DNA of 64,000 nt, from the NCBI RefSeq assembly GCF_945952435.1, contig NZ_CAMFHZ010000012.1:1-64000 (forward strand), written 5' to 3'. Of the stretch, positions 8,670 to 15,157 are shown piece by piece. Within the stretch, counting starts at the first letter, position 1, and each line of letters begins with the position of its first letter. This DNA comes from an uncultured Microbacterium sp. GTDB taxonomy: Bacteria; Actinomycetota; Actinomycetes; Actinomycetales; Microbacteriaceae. The notes under the pieces were generated by a model that saw only the letters and a list, made by a program, of their open reading frames with translations, ran no database searches and was not told the origin of the DNA. Made by a program: the position numbers and the translations under genes.

Positions 8670-9016
8670 TGACCGCTCGCAACCGCGAGGACGACAGCCC
8701 TCGCATCCACCGTCACCCCAGCCGCCTCGACGCCGCGTACTACCGCGAGATGCGCGCTAGCGCCCTCCTCCAGCTCCGCGCGGCGCTTGCGGGCTACGGG
8801 CTCCCCTCGGCGGTTGTGGACCGCCCCTACCTGCCGATGCTCACTGACGCCCAGGTGGTGACTCTCGCGCATGTCCACTACCGGCAGCGCTCGGGGCTCC
8901 AGGAGGAGATCGACCACGTCAACTGGGAGGGCGTGGCGGCTCGCGCGCTCTTTCTCCACGAGCTCCAGGACGGCCTCCAGCGGCTGAACACGGCTGAAGA
9001 GAACCTGGCGGCCTGA
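8669..9016 (+). CDS. Small element protein, coupled to the ATPase gene
   Basis: 115 residues, no family recognised. The start codon overlaps the stop of the ATPase gene (TGATG), so it belongs to the same translational unit. The sequence is helical and charged, with a cluster of His/Arg near the N-terminus (RIHRHPSRLDAAYYREMR) and a likely amphipathic helix at the C-terminus. It is the last gene before a strong hairpin at 9023-9059 that may end the early transcript. Confidence 0.6.
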   Translation: MTARNREDDSPRIHRHPSRLDAAYYREMRASALLQLRAALAGYGLPSAVVDRPYLPMLTDAQVVTLAHVHYRQRSGLQEEIDHVNWEGVAARALFLHELQDGLQRLNTAEENLAA

Positions 9017-9022
9017 CGGCGA

Positions 9023-9059
9023 GGGCGGGGTCGTCTGCTCGGCGGCGCCGGCCCCGCCC
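9023..9059 (+). terminator. GC-rich hairpin after the replication genes
   Basis: Perfect 8-bp arms GGGCGGGG (9023-9030) and CCCCGCCC (9052-9059) begin 7 nt after the stop codon. No T-tract follows, so termination is uncertain. It may instead be the first helix of the structured block upstream of the capsid gene. Confidence 0.4.
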
Positions 9060-9327
9060 CGTACGCGCAAGGTTCTATATAACTATGGAGCGAGAGAGGC
9101 GGCCTCCGCCGCTCGCTCCTACAGCGCAGTAGCCCCATCGCTCGATCAGCACCGGGGAACCTGCGGCGCAACCTCGCCACGGACGCGGCGACCGAGGGCC
9201 CAGGAGGGTCGCGGTCGCCGAGGTCCCAAGGCCAGCTGACACCCCAGCATCGATCGATCCCCGAGCGGCAGGAGCCGAGAGGGACCGCTAGCCGGGTGTG
9301 CCCAGTCCGCTCTTGACGGCAATCTCC

Positions 9328-9343
9328 GCGACCAGCTGGTCGC
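9328..9343. promoter_or_regulatory. Perfect 16-bp palindrome before the capsid gene
   Basis: GCGACCAGCTGGTCGC is fully self-complementary and ends 14 bp before the AAGGAG site of the capsid gene. It could be an operator for a dimeric regulator, or an RNA stem gating capsid translation. Confidence 0.5.
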
Positions 9344-9371
9344 ACTGATTCCTACTCAAGGAGCACCCATT

Positions 9372-10469
9372 ATGGACCCCAAGCAGGAGCTCGCCACCCT
9401 CGTGGCGAAGAACACCGCAATCATCGCCGGCGTGAAGGCCGGCAACCGCGCGCTCTCGGAGGCTGAGGCCGCCGAGATGGAGAAGGACTCCGCTCGCATC
9501 GTCGAGCTCAAGGGCCTCATCTCCCGCGGAGAGGCCGCGGCTGACCGCACCGCCCCGTTCTCGGAGCCCGTCTACGACGGCGACTTCAACGACGAGGCAG
9601 GCGTGCTCACCAAGGGCTACCTGACGCCCGAGGCGCTGAAGCGCACGATCCGCGCCGGTGGCGCTGACGGCGCGAAGGCGCTCGTCGCCCCCGGGAGCTC
9701 GGCCACGCAGGTCGTGCTCGACCAGCGCCCTGTTGCGCTCGGCAAGCCTGGTGCCAACCTCGGCCTGCTGAACGTCCTGCCGGTCGTCAAGCGCACGTCC
9801 CCGAAGTACAGCTACCTGCGCCAGACCGTGCGCACCAACAATGCGGCGGTCGTGGAGCCCGGAGCCCAGAAGCCGACGTCGGTCTTCACCCTGGTGAGCG
9901 TCGACAATGAGCTGGACGTGGTCGCGCACGAGTCCGAGTACATCGATAAGTACACGCTCCGCGATAACGAGAACCTTCAGCAGTTCGTCCAGAACGAGCT
10001 CGGCGACGGTATCTTCCAGAAGGTGACCGCGCTCGGTGTCGCCGCCTTCGCTGGTGCCTCCGGCGCTACCGTGCAGGCCTTCCAGGGCAACGCGATGGAC
10101 AGCATCTACCTCGGCGCCGCCAAGGCGTCCGACCTGGGCTACAGCCCGGACGTGCTGCTCATCTCGCGCGCGGACTACGACGCGATCCTTCTCGCGAAGG
10201 ACACCGCGGGCAACTACCTGTACCGCAACGCCGAGGACAGCCGCCTCAACGGCCTGCACCCGGTCATCGTGACCGGCCTGCCGGCGAAGACGGCCCTGGT
10301 CCTCGACTCAAGCCGCGTCGGCATCTCGACCGACAAGATCGGCATGATCTACGAGTGGGACACGCTCACTCGCAAGGCCCTCAACGAGGCCAACGTGCTG
10401 GTCGAGGGCCGCTTCTCCTTCGACATCTTCGCCCCGGCGTCGATCGTGAAGGTCGGCACCGCGGCGTAA
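9372..10469 (+). CDS. HK97-fold major capsid protein
   Basis: 365 residues, the usual length of an HK97-type major capsid protein. Residues 1-60 are a charged helical segment like the delta (scaffold) domain of these proteins. Residues about 100-365 read as the shell domain: an early NLLNVLPVVKRTSPKYSYLRQT segment, a long spine helix (EYIDKYTLRDNENLQQFVQNELGDGIF), and the P/A-domain signature DVLLISRADYDAILLAKDTAGNYLY followed by VTGLPAKTALVLD. No protease, portal or terminase gene lies beside it. The delta-like N-terminus argues for a viral capsid rather than an encapsulin. It has a strong Shine-Dalgarno AAGGAG at 9358-9363. Both flanks are hairpin-rich non-coding DNA. It presumably builds its own shell or modifies a helper's; that is inference. 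Confidence 0.88.
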   Translation: MDPKQELATLVAKNTAIIAGVKAGNRALSEAEAAEMEKDSARIVELKGLISRGEAAADRTAPFSEPVYDGDFNDEAGVLTKGYLTPEALKRTIRAGGADGAKALVAPGSSATQVVLDQRPVALGKPGANLGLLNVLPVVKRTSPKYSYLRQTVRTNNAAVVEPGAQKPTSVFTLVSVDNELDVVAHESEYIDKYTLRDNENLQQFVQNELGDGIFQKVTALGVAAFAGASGATVQAFQGNAMDSIYLGAAKASDLGYSPDVLLISRADYDAILLAKDTAGNYLYRNAEDSRLNGLHPVIVTGLPAKTALVLDSSRVGISTDKIGMIYEWDTLTRKALNEANVLVEGRFSFDIFAPASIVKVGTAA

Positions 10470-10481
10470 GCCGAGACCTCC

Positions 10482-10827
10482 GCTGAGTAGGTGACTCAGC
10501 CGGGCTGGCCCTCTTCGCCGGGGGTCAGCCCACTGCTCCGCGGCCTCCACTGTCATGAGGTTCCAGCCGCGGAGGCTTGGCGGCCTGCTGTCCTTCGGGC
10601 GCGGTCAAGCGTCGGTGCGCGGGAGTCGTTACCCGCGGTGACCGGCTCAGGCCGGCGAGTAGCTGCATCACCAGCTGACGGGCTCGCCGGCCTACATACT
10701 TCGCGCCCCCGGGGTAGCGGGGTGAATCCCACGGTGGCTCGCCCTCCGGCACTTCTCCCGGCAACCGTCTAAACGTGTGCGCGCGATTTCAAATCCTGGG
10801 GGCTCCGTTTCCCAGTACAAAACCTCT
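10482..10827 (+). ncRNA. Densely structured RNA candidate downstream of the capsid gene
   Basis: Six hairpins follow one another almost without gaps: 10482-10488/10494-10500; 10502-10511/10522-10531 (10 pairs, one G-T); 10536-10544/10566-10574 (9 pairs, with an inner CTC/GAG stem); 10575-10579/10606-10610; 10611-10616/10641-10646 enclosing 10619-10623/10632-10636; 10650-10659/10683-10692 (10 pairs) enclosing 10661-10665/10672-10676. The 3' part may be closed by GCCCCC 10705-10710 with GGGGGC 10798-10803 and has a small stem 10796-10800/10811-10815. No frame here looks coding. The next gene's AGGAGG begins at 10828. I do not recognise the fold as tRNA, tmRNA, a group I/II intron or a named large RNA. 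Confidence 0.65.
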
Positions 10828-10839
10828 AGGAGGCCCCCT

Positions 10840-11187
10840 ATGGCTCTCTTCTCAAATGGCCGGGTCGCGCTGCTTGAGCGCCGGCTGGCTCAGGTGACCG
10901 CTGAGCGAGATGACCTCAAGAGTCGCGCCGACCTCGCAGACCGCACGCTCGCCGCCGCGGAACAAGAGCTCTCCCGCCTGCGCTCGGAGGCCGGGTCACC
11001 CGCGGGCGAAGCCGCCCAGCTCCGCAAGATCACGAGCGCGCTCCGCTCGCTCGTCCCGACCATCGCCTACGCGCCCCCGTTCGGCATGCTGGCCCAGGCG
11101 AAGAAGCCGGAGGAGTACGCCCAGACGCTCTCCCTCCTGCTGCGCCACGCGCATGCTGTGGGCGCCCAGGATGGAGCTGCATCATGA
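10840..11187 (+). CDS. Small coiled-coil element protein
   Basis: 115 residues from the ATG at 10840, chosen because an ideal AGGAGG (10828-10833) ends 6 nt upstream; an earlier in-frame ATG has no such site and would read into the structured RNA. Residues about 8-55 are a heptad-like, Leu/Ala/Glu-rich helix (LLERRLAQVTAERDDLKSRA), so it probably forms a coiled coil. The stop overlaps the next start (ATGA). Function unknown; a scaffold-like role near a capsid gene is possible but unsupported. Confidence 0.65.
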   Translation: MALFSNGRVALLERRLAQVTAERDDLKSRADLADRTLAAAEQELSRLRSEAGSPAGEAAQLRKITSALRSLVPTIAYAPPFGMLAQAKKPEEYAQTLSLLLRHAHAVGAQDGAAS

Positions 11188-11489
11188 CTCTCCGCGACGA
11201 TCTCGAAACTGTCATCGCCTCGGACCCCGTGATGTCCGAGGACCGCATGGCCGGCATCATCAGTCTTGCCCGCGCCGTCGCCGACCAGGCCGACGCACAG
11301 CTCAAGGCCTCGGGCGCCCTGGAGTCCCGAATCATCGCCTCCTACAGCGGCATGCTGGCCCAGATCAATCGCACCATCCGCGATGACCGCGCTCGCCGCC
11401 GCCGCGAGGGTGCTTCGGTCCCCAAGTCCGCGAGCCGCCTGGCACTGATGAAGGCCCAGGCCAAGAAGGCCCAGGAGGGCGCCGAGTGA
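11184..11489 (+). CDS. Small helical element protein
   Basis: 101 residues, overlapping the previous stop (ATGA at 11184-11187). It is predicted all-helical from its Ala/Glu/Arg composition and has a very basic C-terminal third (DDRARRRREGASVPKSASRLALMKAQAKKAQEG starts near residue 68). No family recognised. The basic tail could bind nucleic acid. The next gene starts inside its stop codon. Confidence 0.6.
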   Translation: MTLRDDLETVIASDPVMSEDRMAGIISLARAVADQADAQLKASGALESRIIASYSGMLAQINRTIRDDRARRRREGASVPKSASRLALMKAQAKKAQEGAE

Positions 11490-11761
11490 CCGCCGACGTC
11501 GTGCAGTTCGAGAAGACCTGTCCCCGCTGCGGCGCGCTGAAGCCGGTCGCCGACTTCCCCCGCAACCGGTCCCGCCCGGACGGGCGCGGCGCCTATTGCC
11601 GCCCTTGCCACGCGGACGTGTTCCGCGAGTACCGCTCGACCGAGCATGGCCGCGAGGCCGTCAGGGCGTCACAGCGCCGCTCGCTCGCGCGGAAGAAGGC
11701 CGAGTTCGACGCCGCCGTCGCTCTGCTCTCCGCGGAGGACCGCGCCCGCCTGGGTCTCTAA
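11486..11761 (+). CDS. Zinc-ribbon element protein
   Basis: 91 residues from GTG 11486, overlapping the previous stop (GTGA). Two Cys-x2-Cys knuckles, CPRCG at about residues 11-15 and CRPCH at about 38-42, are separated by a basic loop. The rest is a basic helix (RASQRRSLARKKAEF). This looks like the zinc-binding head seen in phage endonuclease VII/HNH-associated small proteins, but no catalytic HNH residues are present. A DNA-binding role is likely. Confidence 0.65.
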   Translation: MTADVVQFEKTCPRCGALKPVADFPRNRSRPDGRGAYCRPCHADVFREYRSTEHGREAVRASQRRSLARKKAEFDAAVALLSAEDRARLGL

Positions 11762-11946
11762 CCCGATCCCATGAACTTCGCGGGGGCTCACTCCCCCCGC
11801 CCAATCTCGCGGCACGATCATCCGTGTCGCTGCGCCAGAGCCTGCAACCTCACAAGGCGCGCCCCCAAACCAGCCGGTCAGTCCGGGTGCCGAGTTGCAG
11901 CGGCGCCTGGGCTGGCCGGCTTTCTCTGTTTCAGGAGCTGCAACCT
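11762..11946 (+). other. Intergenic leader with repeated CTGCAACCT and a stem
   Basis: 185 bp without a gene. CTGCAACCT occurs at 11842-11850 and 11938-11946, the second immediately before the ATG of the 32-residue protein. Between them CCAGCC (11870-11875) can pair with GGCTGG (11910-11915). This may be a promoter region or another structured leader of the HNH operon. Confidence 0.45.
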
Positions 11947-12045
11947 ATGTCCGTCACCATCCTCCGCGTTCTCCGCGCCCACGCCGTCCCGGCGATCCTC
12001 TCCTTCGCCTTCCTCGTCCTTGGCCTGATCGGGGTCTTCGCGTGA
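11947..12045 (+). CDS. 32-residue single-span membrane microprotein
   Basis: A short basic N-terminus (MSVTILRVLRAH) is followed by one continuous hydrophobic segment of about 18 residues to the end. An AGGAG lies 11 nt upstream, and the stop overlaps the GTG of the next gene (GTGA), which supports a real coding unit despite its size. Function unknown; small membrane proteins of this type occur in phages and satellites. Confidence 0.5.
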   Translation: MSVTILRVLRAHAVPAILSFAFLVLGLIGVFA

Positions 12046-12317
12046 CCGTCTACCCCGAGCCCACCGCCGCCGAGCGCCGCGCCTGGTACTTCAAGAAGCA
12101 GCATGACCGTCGCCGCGCGATCTTCCGCCACGAGGTCGGCAAGATCAGCTCCTTCGTCCGGCTCCGCGAGATGCTGGAGTCCGCCGAGCACCCCTGGCAG
12201 GCCGAGATCATCCGCGCCCGCCTTGACCAGCAGCTCGCGCACCGCGCCGCCAGGCGCCAGAAGCGCCGCGCCCGCGCCGACGCCGAGAGGGACAACGATG
12301 CCCGCCTCGACCGCTGA
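12042..12317 (+). CDS. Small Arg-rich element protein
   Basis: 91 residues from GTG 12042, coupled to the microprotein by a 4-bp overlap and overlapping the HNH gene start by 20 bp. It is strongly basic, with Arg/Ala-rich helices at both ends (FKKQHDRRRAIFRHE and HRAARRQKRRARADAERD). Not recognised; a nucleic-acid-binding role fits the charge. Confidence 0.6.
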   Translation: MTVYPEPTAAERRAWYFKKQHDRRRAIFRHEVGKISSFVRLREMLESAEHPWQAEIIRARLDQQLAHRAARRQKRRARADAERDNDARLDR

Positions 12318-12933
12318 CAAGCTCCCTCCGACCGCGGACCCCCGCTGCGGTACGGATGCGGGCTATCAGGCACATCGTCGCCGCGGCGAGAGCGCGTGCG
12401 CCGCGTGCAAGTTGGCTGCATCGAAGGCCAGGCGGCAACACAAGCGCGCCGACCTCGCGAAGCGCCGTAGCCGCAGCAGCGCCCACGCCGACGACGACTT
12501 CGCCCGGCTAAGGCCTGCGGGCAAGGCTTGTCGGCTCTGCGGAGAGATCTTGCCGAAGGAAGCCTTCTCGCGTGCCTATAACAGCACCGATGGCCGGCAA
12601 AGCTACTGCACACGGAATGGCTGTAGCAACCGCCAGCACGCGCTTAAGCGCTGGACGATGCGCGCCGCCGAGTGGCGCGACCGTGGGCTAGACCCCGACC
12701 GTTGCGCGTACTGCCTCCGGCCCATCGGCCCTGGCGATCGCGACGTGGACCACTTCGTCCCCGTCGCGCGCGGTGGCGCCGATGACCCGTCGAACCTCTG
12801 CCCGTCTTGCCCGGACTGCAACCGCGGCCCGGGCGGCAAGTTCGACCGCGACCCCTTCGAGTGGCTGGCCGAGGCCCACCCCGACCGCCTCGACTTCTTC
12901 CGCGCCCTGTTCCCGGAGGTCGCCCGTGCCTGA
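12298..12933 (+). CDS. HNH endonuclease with three Cys-rich modules
   Basis: 211 residues from ATG 12298. Module 1 (about residues 12-40) is the phage motif CGTDAGYQAHRRRGE...CAACK. Module 2 (about 80-115) is CRLCG...YCTRNGC. Module 3 (about 139-185) is the HNH fold: CAYC, then DVDHFVPVARGG, then NLCPSCPDCNRGPGGK, with the D-H and N residues of the metal finger in place. It should nick or cut DNA. In many phages an HNH protein assists the terminase, so it may help in packaging, or it may be a free-standing homing or competition nuclease. There is no terminase beside it. Confidence 0.85.
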   Translation: MPASTADKLPPTADPRCGTDAGYQAHRRRGESACAACKLAASKARRQHKRADLAKRRSRSSAHADDDFARLRPAGKACRLCGEILPKEAFSRAYNSTDGRQSYCTRNGCSNRQHALKRWTMRAAEWRDRGLDPDRCAYCLRPIGPGDRDVDHFVPVARGGADDPSNLCPSCPDCNRGPGGKFDRDPFEWLAEAHPDRLDFFRALFPEVARA

Positions 12934-13087
12934 GCCTGCGTTCTCCGCCCCCGCGGCGCGAGCCGCCATGCCCGCTGGGCTCGTCCCAACTCACGCCGGA
13001 ATCTGCCGCCCGAACCATCCCATCCACGGCTGCCCGGCGTGCCGCTGGCTGCTCCGCGAGCGTGCGCGGGCGCGCCTCGCCCGGTGA
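12926..13087 (+). CDS. 53-residue Cys/His protein at the end of the HNH operon
   Basis: Begins at GTG 12926, overlapping the end of the HNH gene. It has a short C-x8-C-x2-C pattern with two His residues (CRPNHPIHGCPACRW) and a basic tail, so it is a probable small zinc-binding protein. The frame is short and the call rests on operon overlap and the Cys/His pattern. Confidence 0.5.
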   Translation: MPEPAFSAPAARAAMPAGLVPTHAGICRPNHPIHGCPACRWLLRERARARLAR

Positions 13088-13190
13088 GCCTGTGGGCTCC
13101 TCAAATGGGCCCGCCCTTGCAAGGCCCCTCCGAACGGGTTCTGTGAGGCCCACCGAGCCCACACGAGACCTGGGCAAGCCTTAGACGACG

Positions 13191-13224
13191 AAGACCCCCT
13201 GAGCGAATCGCTCAAGGGGTCTTT
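13191..13224. terminator. Bidirectional intrinsic terminator
   Basis: Arms 13191-13205 and 13209-13223 pair over 15 positions with one mismatch and a 3-nt loop (cores GACCCC/GGGGTC and TGAGCG/CGCTCA). T-rich sequence follows on the plus strand and A-rich sequence precedes it. It separates the rightward genes from the leftward small gene and integrase. Confidence 0.8.
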
Positions 13225-13243
13225 CTCGTTCCGTCGGCGGCGT

Positions 13244-13492
13244 TCAGGCGCTCTTCTGTGCCTCCTCGTAGAGGGCGAGCGCTGCGTCGATCTTCGCCTT
13301 GCGCTTGGCCGCCGACTTCTTCGACTGGGCGTTGCGGATCGCGCGGGCGTGGGCCTGCTTGATGCCGCGCGCCTGCCCGATGACCGCGTTGACGCGCTCC
13401 AGGGTCTCGGTGAGCTCGTCGCCCGTCTGCTCGGCGCTTTCCGCGAGGATCGCGTCGAGTGCCTTGGCAATGGTGGTGAAGTGCTTGTCCAT
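13244..13492 (-). CDS. Small basic helical protein next to the integrase
   Basis: 82 residues from the ATG at 13492, with a GGAGG ribosome site 5 nt before it; the longer frame to 13585 has no such support. It is all-helical, with an acidic N-terminal half (AILAESAEQTGDELTETLERV) and a Lys/Arg-rich C-terminal half (AQSKKSAAKRKAKIDAAL). It sits 103 bp downstream of the integrase start-to-stop unit on the same strand. A recombination directionality factor or DNA architectural protein is a reasonable guess from position only. Confidence 0.6.
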   Translation of the reverse strand: MDKHFTTIAKALDAILAESAEQTGDELTETLERVNAVIGQARGIKQAHARAIRNAQSKKSAAKRKAKIDAALALYEEAQKSA

Positions 13493-13595
13493 GGTGTCCT
13501 CCGTGGTGGGGTCGGTGTGGCGCTTGCTGTCATCGACTGTGCCGCGGTCGTCGCCAAGCCGACGCCCCTGAGTCGCAACCCCCACGGACCTCCCG

Positions 13596-15089
13596 CTAGA
13601 CGGGGTACTCGTCCCAGCCCTCGACGTCGCGGGCCACCCAGTTGAGCCTGTCCCACGGCTTGCTCCTGTTGCGCGGTTTGCCCTTCTCCAGCGGCATGAC
13701 CTCCCAGGCCTCGTAGACCTTACTCAGCAGCTCGCGCCTGCGGTCGAGGTCGGCGTCGGCCCAGGCCTGCCCGACTGTCTTCCCTGTGAGTTTCACTTCG
13801 CTGGTGGTCTCCAGAGGCATCGCCTCCAGCTCGGCCCTCCTGGCCTGGAGTGCGTCCAGGCGGGCCAGCAGGGCCGCACGGTCCGCCGTGGGGTCCCTGA
13901 ACTGGCCGGCTGTAGCGTCGATCGCCTCGGCCACTTCCGCGAGCTCCAGCGCGCCCTGGGGCTTCGAGTGCTCGATGGTGATCGCTTCTGGCAGCTCGCC
14001 GTAGTTCCTGAGGTAGTGCTTCTCAATCAGCTCGTCCACGATGTCGGCCTTCATTCTCGGTTGGGCACACACGACGCCTCGCGCGGAGGCCGAGCAAGCG
14101 TAGTAGTCGCCGCCCTTCGTCGCTTTGGCGTACATGCGCCCGCCACATACCCCACACAGTATGAGTCCCGACGCCAGACGCTTGGCGCGCCGGCGCTTCT
14201 GCATGCCTCTCGACTGCCCGAAGCGCGCGAGGATCGCCCCGTGCTGGTCAAGCGTGATGATGGGTGGGAACGGCGTGATCGGGACCCCGCGCTCGTCCCG
14301 GACGACCTCGCCCTTGTTGGTCACCCTGCCCAGCAGCGACTGCCCCGACCACAGGGCCTGCACGTTGGACTGGTCCCACCTGCCTCTGTCTAGACCCTCG
14401 GGGTCGCGTTCGTGGATGAGCGCCGACCTGTACGGGCTCCGCGTCCTGGCGACCCCGCGCTCTGTGAGGTCCCTCGCGATCGCCACCAGCGATTCGCCCT
14501 TGATGATCCTGCCGGCGACCTCCTGCACGGTGGCGGCCTCGAACGGGCTGAGCACCAGCGTCCTCCCGGGCCCCTCGGGGTTGTCGGCTGGCCTGTACCC
14601 GAAGCCCACGACGCCGCCTGCGAACCTGCCCGAGTTCCGCAGTCTGTTCAGGCTGGCTGTGGTCCTTGCGACCATCCTGTCTCGCTCCCTCTTGGCGAGG
14701 TCGGCGGAGAATGCGACTCGCAGCTCCCAGTCCTCCTGGTCGCTCCTGATGCCCTCCCTCTGCGCGATGAACAGCGCGGGCCGCCCTGCGCGCTTCCTCG
14801 CGTTGATCGCCCCGATGAGCTCGGCTGCCTTCTCGATGCCCATGCGGGACCACCTGTCATAGGCGTACACCGCGAGCACGTCGGCCTTGCCGTCCACGAT
14901 CATCTGGAGGGCGGCTCTCGCGTTGGCTCGCTCCTTGCCGCCAGACAGCCCGTTGTCCTCGAACCTCGCGACCACGTCCCAGCCCTCCTGGAGGGCGAGC
15001 AGGTCCAGGTCCTCGTGCTGGCCGGCGATCGAGGTGCTGCGCTCTGACTCCTGGGACAGGCGCACGTACAGACAGGCTCTGGGTCTCAT
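13596..15089 (-). CDS. int: Large serine recombinase (integrase)
   Basis: 497 residues from ATG 15089. The N-terminal resolvase domain (1-150) opens with CLYVRLSQES, carrying the catalytic serine (about residue 11), then the conserved GLSGGKERANARAAL and YAYDRWSRM segments. The recombinase domain follows (about 180-300). A zinc ribbon is at about 330-365 (CGVCGGRMYA...YYACSA...VCAQP), then a coiled coil (about 400-450). It catalyses attP x attB integration and, with a directionality factor, excision. Its start lies only 60 bp from the repeated octamer at 15150, the normal position relative to attP. Longer in-frame starts would read across that site into host DNA, so I reject them. Confidence 0.93.
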   Translation of the reverse strand: MRPRACLYVRLSQESERSTSIAGQHEDLDLLALQEGWDVVARFEDNGLSGGKERANARAALQMIVDGKADVLAVYAYDRWSRMGIEKAAELIGAINARKRAGRPALFIAQREGIRSDQEDWELRVAFSADLAKRERDRMVARTTASLNRLRNSGRFAGGVVGFGYRPADNPEGPGRTLVLSPFEAATVQEVAGRIIKGESLVAIARDLTERGVARTRSPYRSALIHERDPEGLDRGRWDQSNVQALWSGQSLLGRVTNKGEVVRDERGVPITPFPPIITLDQHGAILARFGQSRGMQKRRRAKRLASGLILCGVCGGRMYAKATKGGDYYACSASARGVVCAQPRMKADIVDELIEKHYLRNYGELPEAITIEHSKPQGALELAEVAEAIDATAGQFRDPTADRAALLARLDALQARRAELEAMPLETTSEVKLTGKTVGQAWADADLDRRRELLSKVYEAWEVMPLEKGKPRNRSKPWDRLNWVARDVEGWDEYPV

Positions 15090-15149
15090 TCCACTATCAT
15101 GCGCCCTTAGGTTCGGTTGGGTAACCCGGATCCCTGGAGCGCCGCGGTC

Positions 15150-15157
15150 ATCTGAGG
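15150..15157. other. Candidate attR core (ATCTGAGG)
   Basis: Second copy of the octamer at the putA1 stop. In the reconstructed attP, CCCTGGAGC (15132-15140) and GGCTCAGGG (6245-6253) would flank the core as an imperfect dyad, as serine integrase sites usually do. Confidence 0.5.

Larger units (their letters stand above)
9017..9371 (+). ncRNA. Structured leader upstream of the capsid gene
   Basis: 355 nt with no credible reading frame. Helices: 9023-9030/9052-9059; GGAGCGAG 9087-9094 with CTCGCTCC 9112-9119, enclosing GGCGG/CCGCC (9098-9102/9106-9110); CGGCGACCG 9186-9194 with CGGTCGCCG 9212-9220. It ends with a 16-bp palindrome at 9328-9343 and the capsid Shine-Dalgarno AAGGAG (9358-9363, 8 nt before the ATG). 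The short AT-rich stretch TTCTATATAACTATG at 9073-9087 is promoter-like. It may be a long 5' leader of the capsid mRNA, a separate RNA, or a packaging/replication DNA site. No known RNA family was recognised. Confidence 0.55.
6247..15149. mobile_element. Integrated element of about 8.9 kb with one capsid gene (putative minimal phage satellite)
   Basis: Bounded by the octamer repeats at 6239-6246 and 15150-15157. Order: repeat cluster, unknown gene, helicase-like ATPase, small gene, structured non-coding block, HK97 major capsid protein, structured non-coding block, seven tiny overlapping genes including an HNH nuclease, bidirectional terminator, then on the other strand a small basic protein and a large serine integrase beside the right end. 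It has a replication-like module, an integration module and one virion gene, but no portal, terminase, protease, tail, lysis or obvious repressor gene. The hexamer GGATCC, abundant in the flanking chromosome, is absent up to 15127. Genes here use Shine-Dalgarno sites, whereas many host genes look leaderless. Calling it a satellite that needs a helper phage is inference. Confidence 0.8.

Noticed and set aside
9372..10469. Encapsulin instead of phage capsid
   Set aside because: The delta-like N-terminus, the viral P-domain signature and the element context favour a phage capsid; no cargo gene is linked.
10784..10803. tRNA-like T-arm (TTCAAATCC) in the RNA after the capsid gene
   Set aside because: No anticodon arm, D-arm or CCA-compatible acceptor stem can be placed around it.
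10777..10839. Longer start for the coiled-coil element protein (ATG at 10777)
   Set aside because: It has no ribosome site and would overlap the structured RNA, while ATG 10840 has a perfect AGGAGG at ideal spacing.
12298..12933. Terminase small subunit
   Set aside because: The protein is an HNH nuclease with zinc modules; no helix-turn-helix terminase pattern is visible.
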